Source of the DNA: a virus
Direction: 5' to 3' (one strand)
Length of the DNA stretch: 44,044 bases
IMG/VR virus record: IMGVR_UViG_3300010885_027770
Span: 1-44,044 of that record
Shown: piece by piece, positions 9,373 to 17,440 of the stretch
Numbering within the stretch: position 1 is the stretch's first letter
Layout: each line of letters starts with the position of its first letter
Made by a program: the position numbers and the translations under genes
Notes under the pieces: generated by a model
The model's input: only the letters and a program-made list of their open reading frames with translations
Told to the model about the DNA's origin: nothing
Databases searched by the model: none

Positions 9373-9788
9373 TGTTTGGTTTAGCACTTCGTTTACTTGG
9401 TATTGGTAAACTCATTAGACAGTTTATTTTCAACAATTGGAAACTTTTTGTTGGTATTACCGTTATAATAGGTGCTTATTATTATGTGAACCATATAAAG
9501 CATGTTGCTTATCAATCTGGTCGTAATGATGTAGTTGCTGAAGTTAAAGCAGAAACTGAAACAGAAAATAACCGAAATAGAATCTTTGAACAAAAGCTTC
9601 AGACTATTGTCGATACATACGGTAAGACTGCAGTTCAAGAAGCTTCAAAACGAATTGAAAAAGAAACTATCCAGACTAACACAATTCAGACTTTAATTAA
9701 AGAGAAGCCAATTTATACCGAATGCAAAGTTGATCAAGCAGTAACAGATGCACGTAATGCAATTAGAGAACTAGGACCAACACCATGA
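9372..9788 (+). CDS. i-spanin-like inner-membrane lysis protein
   Basis: 138 residues. An N-terminal membrane segment (about residues 20-43, NWKLFVGITVIIGAYYYV) is followed by a long charged helical domain rich in E, K and Q, then CKVDQAVTDARNAIREL. This is the layout of Rz-type i-spanins. The next gene overlaps by four bases (ATGA) and encodes a small lipoprotein, as expected of an o-spanin. Together they would bridge the periplasm and fuse inner and outer membranes in the last step of lysis of a Gram-negative host. The call rests on layout and context, because spanins diverge in sequence. Confidence 0.75.
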   Translation: MFGLALRLLGIGKLIRQFIFNNWKLFVGITVIIGAYYYVNHIKHVAYQSGRNDVVAEVKAETETENNRNRIFEQKLQTIVDTYGKTAVQEASKRIEKETIQTNTIQTLIKEKPIYTECKVDQAVTDARNAIRELGPTP

Positions 9789-10084
9789 AAAAGTTAATCT
9801 TGCCATTTCTTTTGTTGTTGAGTGCTTGTGGTCATGATAATGCACATGTGGTTCCAGGTGTTAAGCCAGTAGTAATCCCAGCACTTCCTGCTAATCTTTC
9901 TATTAAAGCTAAACGACTACCTGATATTAAAGATAATACAATGGGTGGTAGAGAAGTAATTGGTGCCGCTGATGATCAAGCTTATAATTCTGTAGCACAT
10001 CAACTTAATAAAGTAATTGATCTATATGATTGTGTCCGAGACTCTATAAATAATAAGAAAAATGCAGAGGGATGCTTAAAATGA
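9785..10084 (+). CDS. o-spanin-like outer-membrane lipoprotein
   Basis: 99 residues. Signal peptide MKKLILPFLLLLSAC has a lipobox (LSAC), with the acylated cysteine at residue 15. The mature protein is proline- and valine-rich at first (PGVKPVVIPALPANLSI) and then helical. This fits an Rz1-type o-spanin partner of the preceding i-spanin. A late promoter box lies inside its 3' end. Confidence 0.75.
   Translation: MKKLILPFLLLLSACGHDNAHVVPGVKPVVIPALPANLSIKAKRLPDIKDNTMGGREVIGAADDQAYNSVAHQLNKVIDLYDCVRDSINNKKNAEGCLK
10045..10052 (+). promoter_or_regulatory. T4-type late promoter inside the o-spanin gene
   Basis: Exact TATAAATA, placed so that transcription would start near 10058, just before the gene at 10081. 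It would give extra late transcription of the next three genes apart from the spanins. Confidence 0.6.
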
Positions 10085-10329
10085 AGCAGTTTAAAGACTT
10101 TATTAGTGAAGCGGAAGATCTAAATGATCCAACAGAAACTAAGAAGTCACTACTAGCTTTAATTTCATCAAATTTCTTCCGATTTGCAAGTACAGATAAA
10201 ACAGATACACGTTCTTTATTAATGCTTATTGCAGCTTTAGGTATTCTAAATGCAGGTAATGATCTTAATTCATTAAACCTTGCAAGAAGATTAGCTACTG
10301 GCGCTTTATCTCGTGGTAATTTAAAATAA
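10081..10329 (+). CDS. Small protein with capsid-targeting-like N-terminus
   Basis: 82 residues from ATG 10081, with AGAGGGA upstream; an in-frame ATG at 10072 is less likely because it overlaps that site. The start MKQFKDFISEAEDLND resembles the capsid-targeting sequence of T4 internal proteins (MKTYQEFIAEA), which the prohead protease cuts after the Glu. The remainder is mostly helical. I infer a protein packaged in the head. It has its own late promoter. Confidence 0.6.
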   Translation: MKQFKDFISEAEDLNDPTETKKSLLALISSNFFRFASTDKTDTRSLLMLIAALGILNAGNDLNSLNLARRLATGALSRGNLK

Positions 10330-10347
10330 AAAATTAGCGAGGGACTT

Positions 10348-10569
10348 ATGAATAATATAAAACAAATTATGAGTGACATTAACGGAAATCTTTCATCCAA
10401 ACGACTTGTTACATTTATTTCCTTAGCACTTATTGTTGCTGGTTATGTAGCCAATCTTGTTTATGGCAAAGTTGTAGACCAAAATATGTTTAATTCTGTT
10501 ATGTACATTGTAGTTGCTGGATTAGGCTTTACAGGTGCTGAACAATTTGCACCAACGAGATCACAATGA
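10348..10569 (+). CDS. Holin-like small membrane protein
   Basis: 73 residues with GCGAGGG upstream. Two membrane segments (about residues 20-40 and 48-64) are joined by a short turn, and the N-terminus is DINGNLSSKRLVTFIS. Two-span proteins of this size beside spanin genes are often holins or holin-like. I see no endolysin gene in the window. It overlaps the next gene by four bases (ATGA). Another similar protein begins at 43947. Confidence 0.55.
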   Translation: MNNIKQIMSDINGNLSSKRLVTFISLALIVAGYVANLVYGKVVDQNMFNSVMYIVVAGLGFTGAEQFAPTRSQ

Positions 10570-11051
10570 GCAGCACAAATTTAGAAATACGAAAAATTGA
10601 AGAAAATGTTTCTTCACTTCAACGAGACATGGCTCAGGTAGGTCAATTAGTAGATAGACTTGATGTGACAATTGAAAAGTTAACAGAAGTTTCTACTACT
10701 GTATCACAGCTTCTAGCGGTTCAAGCAAACAGACTCGAAGTTCAAGAAAAAACAGCAGATAAAATTCAAGATCTAATCGAGCAAAGAAGAATGGAAACAG
10801 ATAAAACTCTTAAGGATCTTTACGATCGAATTGATGACGTAGAAGTAGACCTTCAAAAAGAAATAAAAGAAAATCAAGCAGAAGTTCTAAAAAAGATTCA
10901 AGAATTAAAAGATTCAGGAACAACGCAACATAATCATTTAGAACAACGTCTGACTAAACTTGAAAAGTGGATATGGATCATTATCGGTGGCGGTGTTGTT
11001 ATTGGATTTTTAATGGATAAAATTAATCTGATTTCATTATTTCACAACTAA
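10566..11051 (+). CDS. Coiled-coil protein with C-terminal membrane anchor (DUF7201-like)
   Basis: 161 residues. A long coiled coil covers residues 3-130, and one membrane segment lies near residues 136-153 (WIWIIIGGGVVIGFLMDK). The pattern LEKWIW followed by a glycine-rich span matches a family common in marine T4-like phages (DUF7201 as I recall). A cytoplasmic rod tethered to the membrane could take part in lysis control, but the function is unknown. It is the last gene of the late block. Confidence 0.65.
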   Translation: MSSTNLEIRKIEENVSSLQRDMAQVGQLVDRLDVTIEKLTEVSTTVSQLLAVQANRLEVQEKTADKIQDLIEQRRMETDKTLKDLYDRIDDVEVDLQKEIKENQAEVLKKIQELKDSGTTQHNHLEQRLTKLEKWIWIIIGGGVVIGFLMDKINLISLFHN

Positions 11052-11055
11052 TTTG

Positions 11056-11083
11056 TTTACATAATTGCTAATATGTATATAAT
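11056..11083 (+). promoter_or_regulatory. Sigma70-type promoter for the replication block
   Basis: TTTACA (11056-11061), a 16-bp spacer, then TATAAT (11078-11083), about 40 bases before the primase start. It marks the change from late to early/middle genes. Confidence 0.7.
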
Positions 11084-11121
11084 GACTTATAAGGTCAATA
11101 GTTATATGTTAGTGAGAAGTA

Positions 11122-12147
11122 ATGAATTGGATTGATTTGAAGTATGTGAATATGTTATCAATCAGACTTGAACGATTTAAAAAGGTTCAAGACAGGTTCA
11201 ACATGCGTTGTCCTATCTGTGGTGATTCAAAAAAGAATAATTCAAAGACACGAGGTTGGATTCTACCTCATGGAAATAAAACTAGATACTATTGTCATAA
11301 CTGTAATGTAAGCTTAAGTCTGTCTGATTTTATCAAGTCGGTGGATCAGAATCTTTATTTTGAATACATCAAAGATGTAATGATTGAGAAGTCAGGTACT
11401 GCTCAACTTACACCAGTTCAAGAATTTGCTAATTGTATGAAGAAACCAGTCTTCATCAAAAGCACCGCATTATCAGCATTAAAGAAAATCTCTCAACTAG
11501 AACCTAGTCACCCTGCAAAACTATATGTATCCGACAGAATGATTCCATCTGAAACTCACTATAAACTATTTTATGCACCAAAGTTCAAAAAGTGGGTTAA
11601 TAGTATTATACCTGGCAAATTTGAAAGTACAGAACTTGATGAACCCAGGCTCATTATACCATTCCTAGATAAAAATAAAATATTCTTTGGGTTTCAAGGT
11701 CGGTCTTTTAAAGCTAAAGATGATCTAAAATATATTACTATTCTATTAGATGAAAGTAAACCCAAGGTTTTTGGGCTGGATACTGTAGACCCTACTTCTA
11801 AAATATATGCATTTGAAGGACCTTTGGACTCATTATTTATTCCTAATTCTATTGCGTCTGCTGGCGGTAGAATTGACTCAAGTCTTTTGTTGACAAATTT
11901 ACCAAAATATAATATAGTGGTTGTATATGACTATGAACCACGAAGTGTTGAAACGGTCCATAAAATGGAAGCAGCAATTGCTGACGGTTATTCAGTTTGT
12001 TTTTGGCCTGAACTTGATTATAAAGATGTAAATGATATGGTCAAGAAAGGTGGATATTCTCAAGAATATATAAAACATATGATTGATTCCAATACTTATA
12101 GTGGACTCAAAGCGCAACTTCAATTAGCTATATGGAAGAAAGTTTAA
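11122..12147 (+). CDS. DNA primase (DnaG/T4 gp61 type)
   Basis: 341 residues. The N-terminal zinc site is C30-x2-C33 ... C58-x2-C61 (CPICGD and CHNCN). The TOPRIM catalytic fold follows: IYAFEGPLDSLF holds the metal-binding Glu, and VVVYDYEPRS holds the acidic pair. Such enzymes make RNA primers for lagging-strand synthesis with the replicative helicase. Length matches T4 gp61 (342 residues). Its stop shares one base with the next ATG. Confidence 0.88.
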   Translation: MNWIDLKYVNMLSIRLERFKKVQDRFNMRCPICGDSKKNNSKTRGWILPHGNKTRYYCHNCNVSLSLSDFIKSVDQNLYFEYIKDVMIEKSGTAQLTPVQEFANCMKKPVFIKSTALSALKKISQLEPSHPAKLYVSDRMIPSETHYKLFYAPKFKKWVNSIIPGKFESTELDEPRLIIPFLDKNKIFFGFQGRSFKAKDDLKYITILLDESKPKVFGLDTVDPTSKIYAFEGPLDSLFIPNSIASAGGRIDSSLLLTNLPKYNIVVVYDYEPRSVETVHKMEAAIADGYSVCFWPELDYKDVNDMVKKGGYSQEYIKHMIDSNTYSGLKAQLQLAIWKKV

Positions 12148-12284
12148 TGTGGAAACGGATTTTGTGTAGATTTGGATGGCATTCCTGGACTCCTTGGGAT
12201 ACACCACGATTGCTTGAAAATGGATCTGGTCTTCAGTATCGTAAGTGTACAATTTGCAACCTCCAAAAGAAACATATTATATGA
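12147..12284 (+). CDS. Small cysteine-containing protein
   Basis: 45 residues (MWKRILCRFGWHSWTPWDT...). A YRKCTICNL motif near the end and a tryptophan-rich start resemble many tiny phage zinc-ribbon proteins. Start and stop both overlap neighbours (TAATG with primase, ATGATGA with the next gene), which supports translation by coupling. Function unknown. Confidence 0.6.
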   Translation: MWKRILCRFGWHSWTPWDTPRLLENGSGLQYRKCTICNLQKKHII

Positions 12285-12790
12285 TGACATTTCGTGAACG
12301 CATGCTTTTCTTAGAGAAGCTAAAAGTAAACAATCATGCTGGTGGTACTTACATGTGTGTCAATATATCTACTAAAACGCAGAAAGATCTTTCTGCTTGG
12401 GTTGCAACTCATAATATTCCCAATGCCTCAGATCCTAAGCAATATCACACCACAATCATCTATAGTCGCAAGGGTGTTCCTGATGTTAAAGACTATAAAC
12501 TTGATCTACCACTTACTGGTAAAATAACTAAGTGGGATATTTTCAAGAATGGTGATAAGAACTGTTTGGTAGCTTTGATTGACTGCCCAGAACTTGTAGA
12601 ACACCATAAGTCTATTAGAGCACAATTTGGTGCTACTCATGATTTTCCAGACTTCAAGCCTCATATTACAATTAGTTACGATTATGGTAATACTGATATT
12701 CCGAAAGAACTACCGTCGGTTCCTATTGTCTTTACAAAGATACATATTGAGCCACTAGATTCTGACTTCACACCAGCAAAGGCCGACTGA
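12281..12790 (+). CDS. acb1: Acb1-like anti-CBASS 2H phosphodiesterase
   Basis: 169 residues from ATG 12281. A further GTG 36 bases upstream lies inside the previous gene. The two 2H-phosphoesterase signatures are H56-T-T (KQYHTTIIYSRK) and H128-I-T (FKPHITISYD). Context residues NIPNASDPKQYHTT, HTTIIYSRK, GATHDFPDFKPHIT and SYDYG resemble T4 gene 57B, which encodes Acb1. Acb1 cleaves the cyclic di- and trinucleotides that activate CBASS abortive-infection effectors. The alternative is another 2H ligase or phosphodiesterase, but the YSRK and KPHIT context favours Acb1. Confidence 0.82.
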   Translation: MMTFRERMLFLEKLKVNNHAGGTYMCVNISTKTQKDLSAWVATHNIPNASDPKQYHTTIIYSRKGVPDVKDYKLDLPLTGKITKWDIFKNGDKNCLVALIDCPELVEHHKSIRAQFGATHDFPDFKPHITISYDYGNTDIPKELPSVPIVFTKIHIEPLDSDFTPAKAD

Positions 12791-12791
12791 T

Positions 12792-13184
12792 ATGAAAGTT
12801 ATTGTTGCTGGTAATCGGTATAAAGATTCACAAAATAAGATTGTCTTTGATGATTACGACTTAGTTTTAAGTGCAATCAACTCTTGCGGCTTCTTCATAG
12901 ATGAACTTGTAAGTGGTACTGCAATCGGGGTTGATCAACTTGGTGAGCAATGGGCACAAACAAGAAGTATTCCTATCACAAGAATGCCTGCTGATTGGAA
13001 CAAATATAATAAAGGTGCTGGTCCAATTCGAAATAGAGCAATGGCTGTTTATGCTGATGCTGCAGTTATTGTCTGGGATGGTACTTCTGAGGGCACCAGA
13101 AGTATGATTAATGAGATGATCCGCATTAAAAAGCCTTATCATCTTCAACTGTCACTATCAACATTGGAGTCTTTTTATGAGTAA
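12792..13184 (+). CDS. SLOG-fold protein (DUF2493, YspA/YpsA-like)
   Basis: 130 residues. It starts MKVIVAGNRYKD, has LVSGTAIGVDQLGEQWA, and later GPIRNRAMAVYADAAVIVWDG. GSR/GNR, SGxAxGVD and GPxRNxxM are the nucleotide-binding marks of the DUF2493/SLOG family. Family members are thought to bind nucleotides or nucleotide-derived ligands, and several SLOG proteins act in phage defence. The role here is unknown. It overlaps thyX by 8 bases. Confidence 0.8.
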   Translation: MKVIVAGNRYKDSQNKIVFDDYDLVLSAINSCGFFIDELVSGTAIGVDQLGEQWAQTRSIPITRMPADWNKYNKGAGPIRNRAMAVYADAAVIVWDGTSEGTRSMINEMIRIKKPYHLQLSLSTLESFYE

Positions 13185-13854
13185 AGCGAATCTAGTAGGT
13201 ATTACTATACCAAATTATAAGTACACAAATTGCGACACACCAGAAGAATTAGTAGCTTGGTGTGCTCGTGTAAGCAATCCTTCTAATCAGAATAATACTG
13301 CAACTGCAGGTAAGTTGCTTAAATATCTAATTTCACATCAGCATTGGAGCCCACTTGAAATGCTCCATGTTGCAATCGAAGTTAGAACTACCAGAGATAT
13401 TGCTCGCCAGATGTTACGTCATCGGTCATTTTCCTTTCAAGAATTCAGTCAGCGATATGCAGATCCAACTAAGGATCTTGGTTTTGTCACTCGTGAAGCA
13501 AGACTTCAGGATACTAAGAATCGCCAAGCTTCTATTGAAGTAGATGATGACACACTTGCAAATGCCTGGTACCACTATCAGAAGCGGGTGATTGCTGTCA
13601 GCCTTGATGCTTTCAAATGGGCAATTGACAATGGTATTGCAAAGGAACAAGCTCGTGCTGTTTTACCAGAAGGTCTCACAGAATCGGTGGTAATCGTGTC
13701 TGGAACTCTTCGTTCATGGGTTCACTATTGTCAACTTCGTATGGATCAAGCTACTCAGAAAGAACATCGGATTGTAGCTGAGCAGTGTTGGGCTATTATT
13801 GCTAAGGAATTTCCTTCTATTCTTGAGGCATTAAGCAATGATGATTCATTATAA
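13177..13854 (+). CDS. thyX: Flavin-dependent thymidylate synthase
   Basis: 225 residues. The ThyX motif RHRSFSFQEFSQRY spans residues 81-94 (RHRxxSxxxxSxRY). The enzyme uses FADH2 and methylene-tetrahydrofolate to turn dUMP into dTMP, supplying thymidine to phage DNA. It sits upstream of the ribonucleotide reductase genes, as expected of a nucleotide operon. The C-terminal VLPEGLTESVVIVSGTLRSW segment carries the usual Arg for substrate binding. Confidence 0.93.
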   Translation: MSKANLVGITIPNYKYTNCDTPEELVAWCARVSNPSNQNNTATAGKLLKYLISHQHWSPLEMLHVAIEVRTTRDIARQMLRHRSFSFQEFSQRYADPTKDLGFVTREARLQDTKNRQASIEVDDDTLANAWYHYQKRVIAVSLDAFKWAIDNGIAKEQARAVLPEGLTESVVIVSGTLRSWVHYCQLRMDQATQKEHRIVAEQCWAIIAKEFPSILEALSNDDSL

Positions 13855-14011
13855 TATAAATTCAACAACATGTAATTGTATGGTTTGTGATGAGACTTTA
13901 ATTCCAGAACAAGTAACATCACATTCTTGTGCTTCATATCTTAAGAAAAGAATAGAAGTATTAGAAGCAAAAGTGAATAAGTTATTAAGTGAGTCAGACT
14001 ATGCCTCTTGA
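13841..14011 (+). CDS. Small cysteine-rich protein with coiled-coil end
   Basis: 56 residues; ATG 13841 or the adjacent in-frame ATG 13838, both inside the end of thyX. The N-terminal half has CNCMVCDE and HSC, which could form a zinc knuckle. The C-terminal half (YLKKRIEVLEAKVNKLLS) is a coiled coil. It overlaps the next start. I do not recognise the family. Confidence 0.55.
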   Translation: MIHYNINSTTCNCMVCDETLIPEQVTSHSCASYLKKRIEVLEAKVNKLLSESDYAS

Positions 14012-14186
14012 ATTAGATGGACTTGTATATAAAAATCTTACTCACAGATTAAATAATTTAGCTAAAAATGTTGAACTAGATGGTCATTGTAATGCTGCGC
14101 GACTCATGCGAAATGCAGCAGACACTCTTGATCATTTAGAAAAACTAGGTCTTATTAAGCTGGACAAGTCAAAGGATTTTGATTAA
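14001..14186 (+). CDS. Small helical hypothetical protein
   Basis: 61 residues from ATG 14001. A GTG start at 13989 would add four residues. The sequence (MPLELDGLVYKNLTHRLNNL...) looks all-helical, with an NAARLMRNAADTLDHLEKLG stretch. It overlaps the preceding gene by 11 bases. Function unknown. Confidence 0.55.
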   Translation: MPLELDGLVYKNLTHRLNNLAKNVELDGHCNAARLMRNAADTLDHLEKLGLIKLDKSKDFD

Positions 14187-14225
14187 AATAAATAACGTTG
14201 TCATCCACTTAATAAAGGATTCAGC

Positions 14226-14558
14226 ATGACACCTACTCAATTAGCCGAGCAATATATAGAACTCAGCAAGAACCCAGGAAAAACAACTGCTTTAATTAAT
14301 GCACTGCCAAACGAAAAATGTGCAGTAATGAGTTCTAGTCATGCAGCAAATGATAATATTAAAGATAAACTAAAACAACTTCGTCCAGACTACAACTCAG
14401 ATAATGTAGAATGGTTAGTCTATTCTCCAAATTCTGGTTGGAGAGATAAGACACTATTGAGAGATATGCATGTGTATTTAGATGATTCATTAATCGGTGA
14501 TATGAGCATCAATCAAATTAAGGCAATCAACGATGTCTATGGCAAAGAAAAGAGTTGA
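14226..14558 (+). CDS. Hypothetical protein with degenerate P-loop start
   Basis: 110 residues with AAAGGA upstream. Residues about 16-24 (NPGKTTALIN) look like the end of a Walker A loop that has lost its first glycine. WLVYSPNSGWRDKTLL and HVYLDDSLIG follow, and the latter could be a Walker B strand. It may be a shrunken P-loop domain that no longer binds ATP; this is inference. Its TGA stop lies inside the -35 box of the next promoter. Confidence 0.55.
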   Translation: MTPTQLAEQYIELSKNPGKTTALINALPNEKCAVMSSSHAANDNIKDKLKQLRPDYNSDNVEWLVYSPNSGWRDKTLLRDMHVYLDDSLIGDMSINQIKAINDVYGKEKS

Positions 14559-14583
14559 CATTTTTATTTCAGTGATATAAGAT
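14555..14583 (+). promoter_or_regulatory. Sigma70-type promoter before the nrd genes
   Basis: TTGACA (14555-14560) with TATAAGAT around 14576-14583, followed by GAAAGGA before ATG 14607. The TGA of the -35 box is also the stop of the gene at 14226. Confidence 0.65.
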
Positions 14584-14606
14584 GGACTTAATTGAAAGGA
14601 TATATA

Positions 14607-14744
14607 ATGAACCTTGCCGCTAAGTTTTACCACAAGCTGTACAAATCAAATTTCTTTCTAAAGCCGACTCAATATCAAAGAGATTTTGAGTCGGCAGTGA
14701 AAGAATTTTTAGAAGAATATGAGAAGGATAAAAATAAGACATGA
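14607..14744 (+). CDS. Small basic/acidic helical protein upstream of nrdA
   Basis: 45 residues (MNLAAKFYHKLYKS...), with AAAGGA upstream and an ATGA overlap with nrdA, so it is probably translated and coupled to nrdA. The gene contains a perfect 10-bp hairpin (14663-14672 with 14686-14695), unusual inside such a short gene. I know no family. Confidence 0.6.
   Translation: MNLAAKFYHKLYKSNFFLKPTQYQRDFESAVKEFLEEYEKDKNKT
14663..14695 (+). other. Perfect 10-bp hairpin inside the small gene before nrdA
   Basis: GCCGACTCAA (14663-14672) pairs exactly with TTGAGTCGGC (14686-14695) around a 13-nt loop. No T-run follows, so it is not a simple terminator. It could protect or attenuate the nrd message. 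Confidence 0.55.
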
Positions 14745-17011
14745 TTCAGGTAGTTAAGCGAAATGGTAGTAAAGAACCACTAAATATTGATAAGATCCAC
14801 AGAGTAATTGAATGGGCATGTGAAGGTCTTACTGGTGTTTCGGTTAGTGAAGTTGAACTTGCATCTCATATTCAATTCTATAATAATATCAAGTCTTCTG
14901 ATATTCATGAAACCTTGATTAAAGCGGCTTCAGAATTAATTACCGCTGATAATCCTAACTATCAATACGTAGCTGGACGTCTAGTCAACTATCAGCTACG
15001 TAAAGAAGTTTATGGTACATATACACCAGTTAGTCTTCAGTTACACTGGTGTAAAGTTGTAGACTATGGTTATTATGATGAACAATTAAGTACTGCTTAT
15101 AGTCCCGAAGAGTGGTTTGAACTTGCGGAATATATAGACCATGAACGAGATAACAAGCTTGCTTATGCAGCTATGGAACAATTTCGTGGTAAGTATCTAG
15201 TAAAGAATAGAGTCACCGGTCAGATTTATGAGACTCCTCAAATGGCTTTTATGTTAATTGCCATGACTCTTTTTCAGAATTATAAAACCGATCGACTAAA
15301 ATGGGTAAAGGATCTTTATGACGCAATCAGTACTTTTGACATTAGTTTACCTACTCCGATTATGGCTGGAGTTAGGACACCTCGTAGGCAGTTCAGCTCT
15401 TGCGTACTCATCGAAACAGATGACTCACTCGATTCGATCAATGCTACATCTTCGGCAATCATAAAATATGTCTCGAACAAAGCTGGCATCGGAATTGGCG
15501 GTGGTGCTATCCGTGCTCTCGGGTCTGGTATTCGCGGTGGTGACACTGTGCATACTGGTGTTATTCCTTTTTGGAAGCATTTTCAGACGGCTGTTAAGAG
15601 CTGTAGTCAAGGTGCTATAAGAAACGGCGCAGCAACTATGTATTATCCTTTTTGGCATTTGGAAGTAGAAGATCTACTTGTACTAAAGAACAACAAGGGT
15701 ACAGAGGATAATCGTATTCGTCATTTGGACTATTCCGTCCAGTTTAATAAGGTAATGTATGAACGACTTCTTTCTGGAGGTAACATCACTCTCTTCTCAC
15801 CTCATGATGTACCAGATCTTTATGCTTGTTTTTTTACAGATGTAGATAAATTTAGAATTCTATATGAGAAATATGAGAAAAATTCCAAAATAAGAAAGAA
15901 AAGTATTCCTGCAATAGAACTTTTCAGTTCCTTTATGACGGAACGTAAAGATACAGGCAGGATCTATTTTATGAATGTAGATCACTGTAATACCCATGGT
16001 TCTTTTATTCCTGAAGTTGCACCTATTCGTATGAGTAATCTGTGTGCCGAAATTACGCTGCCCGTTAAACCGCTTAATGATATTAATGACGAAACCGGAC
16101 GTATTGCACTGTGTACTTTAAGTGCAATAAACTGGGGTAAGATTAAAAATACTTCAGATTTTGAACGACCATGTACACTTGCAGTTAGAGCATTAGATGC
16201 ACTTTTAGATTATCAAGATTATCCTGTAAAAGCAGCTGAACTTCACAGCAAGGAATATCGTCCGCTTGGTGTTGGCATTATCAACTTTGCATATTGGTTA
16301 GCTAAGAATGGTAGTACCTATTCTAATCCTAATCTTGATCTGATTCATGAGTATGCCGAAGCTTGGTCATATTATCTTATTAAGGCATCAGTAGATCTTG
16401 CTGAGGAATATGAAGCTTGTACACTTCATCAGAATACTAAGTATTCTGCAGGTGTTTTACCTATTGATACATATAAGAAAGAAGTTGATGAATTGGTTGC
16501 TCCAGTCTATAAGATGGACTGGGATCAACTGGCACTTCGAGCTAATCAAGTTGGTATTCGTAATTCTACTTTAATGGCACTTATGCCTGCCGAAACATCT
16601 GCACAGATTAGTAATTCAACAAATGGTATTGAACCTCCTCGTGCTCTTGTTTCGATTAAGCAGTCCAAGGATGGAGTCCTTAAGCAAGTAGTTCCAGGTA
16701 TTAACAATCGAAGTGTCAAGTACGAATTACTCTGGGATCAACCAAGCCCAGAAGGTTATTTAAAGATTATGGCTGTACTTCAAAAGTTTATTGACCAGTC
16801 TATTTCCACTAACACTTCATATAATCCAAAGTTTTATGAAGATGGAAAGATTCCAATGTCAGTTATGCTACAACATCTTCTGATGATGTATAAATACGGC
16901 ATCAAGACTGGGTATTATTTCAACACAAATGATGGCGCTGGTGAAATTGAATTGGAAGATCTGGCACCAGGTGAAACTGATGACGAGGATTGTTTATCAT
17001 GCAAGATCTGA
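14741..17011 (+). CDS. nrdA: Ribonucleoside-diphosphate reductase large subunit (class Ia)
   Basis: 756 residues, close to E. coli NrdA (761). An ATP-cone-like N-terminus (MIQVVKRNGSKEPLNIDKIH) precedes the catalytic barrel. MSNLCAEITLP contains an active-site cysteine, MPAETSAQISNSTNGIEPPR is the typical late motif, and the C-terminal DCLSCKI carries the redox-shuttle cysteine pair. It reduces ribonucleoside diphosphates with the radical provided by NrdB. The glutaredoxin at 20031 may supply electrons. The gene overlaps both the preceding small gene and the next one. Confidence 0.95.
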   Translation: MIQVVKRNGSKEPLNIDKIHRVIEWACEGLTGVSVSEVELASHIQFYNNIKSSDIHETLIKAASELITADNPNYQYVAGRLVNYQLRKEVYGTYTPVSLQLHWCKVVDYGYYDEQLSTAYSPEEWFELAEYIDHERDNKLAYAAMEQFRGKYLVKNRVTGQIYETPQMAFMLIAMTLFQNYKTDRLKWVKDLYDAISTFDISLPTPIMAGVRTPRRQFSSCVLIETDDSLDSINATSSAIIKYVSNKAGIGIGGGAIRALGSGIRGGDTVHTGVIPFWKHFQTAVKSCSQGAIRNGAATMYYPFWHLEVEDLLVLKNNKGTEDNRIRHLDYSVQFNKVMYERLLSGGNITLFSPHDVPDLYACFFTDVDKFRILYEKYEKNSKIRKKSIPAIELFSSFMTERKDTGRIYFMNVDHCNTHGSFIPEVAPIRMSNLCAEITLPVKPLNDINDETGRIALCTLSAINWGKIKNTSDFERPCTLAVRALDALLDYQDYPVKAAELHSKEYRPLGVGIINFAYWLAKNGSTYSNPNLDLIHEYAEAWSYYLIKASVDLAEEYEACTLHQNTKYSAGVLPIDTYKKEVDELVAPVYKMDWDQLALRANQVGIRNSTLMALMPAETSAQISNSTNGIEPPRALVSIKQSKDGVLKQVVPGINNRSVKYELLWDQPSPEGYLKIMAVLQKFIDQSISTNTSYNPKFYEDGKIPMSVMLQHLLMMYKYGIKTGYYFNTNDGAGEIELEDLAPGETDDEDCLSCKI

Positions 17012-17268
17012 CTGAAGAAAAACGTGGTAAACGCCGCCGACTTACTACTAATGCAATTAAACGACAGAAGCAATTAGCAAAGATTAATAAACTAGGTGCT
17101 GTTCATAAGCATAACGAACAAGATCATCGGTTTGCAAAGATGCATGCACTTAATTGTGGAATTCCCAAATGTATTATGTGTGGTAATCCCAGAAAGATTT
17201 GGAAAGAACGTACACTTCAAGAAAAGAGATTTATGCAAGATGACTGGATATATGAGACTAAACAATGA
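16999..17268 (+). CDS. Conserved small basic protein with CxxC motif
   Basis: 89 residues from ATG 16999, overlapping the nrdA end by 13 bases. It is rich in K and R at first, and the C-terminal half has NCGIPKCIMCGNPRKIW. The pattern HNxxDHRFAKMHALNCGIPKC is shared with small proteins of many myoviruses and may be a zinc-ribbon RNA-binding fold. The function is unknown, and why it lies between nrdA and nrdB is unclear. Confidence 0.65.
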   Translation: MQDLTEEKRGKRRRLTTNAIKRQKQLAKINKLGAVHKHNEQDHRFAKMHALNCGIPKCIMCGNPRKIWKERTLQEKRFMQDDWIYETKQ

Positions 17269-17440
17269 CAAGTGGGATGACCTTGGAGTAGTTTATAAAG
17301 TTTTGAGCTATTTTAAAGATGTAACTTCAACAAGTGTTAAACTTGAACTTCAAACAATAGATGGTGCAATTCATACTCGTGTCGAACCAGAAGCATATAT
17401 AGAATGGCTTCAAGACGGAGATACTAATGTCAGTTTTTAA
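17252..17440 (+). CDS. Small hypothetical protein between nrdA and nrdB
   Basis: 62 residues from ATG 17252 (MRLNNDKWDDLGVVYKV...); ATG 17240 in the same frame is an alternative. The predicted fold is beta-strand rich, perhaps SH3-like, with SVKLELQTIDGAIHTRVEPE. It overlaps the previous gene by 17 bases and nrdB by 14 bases. Function unknown. Confidence 0.55.
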   Translation: MRLNNDKWDDLGVVYKVLSYFKDVTSTSVKLELQTIDGAIHTRVEPEAYIEWLQDGDTNVSF

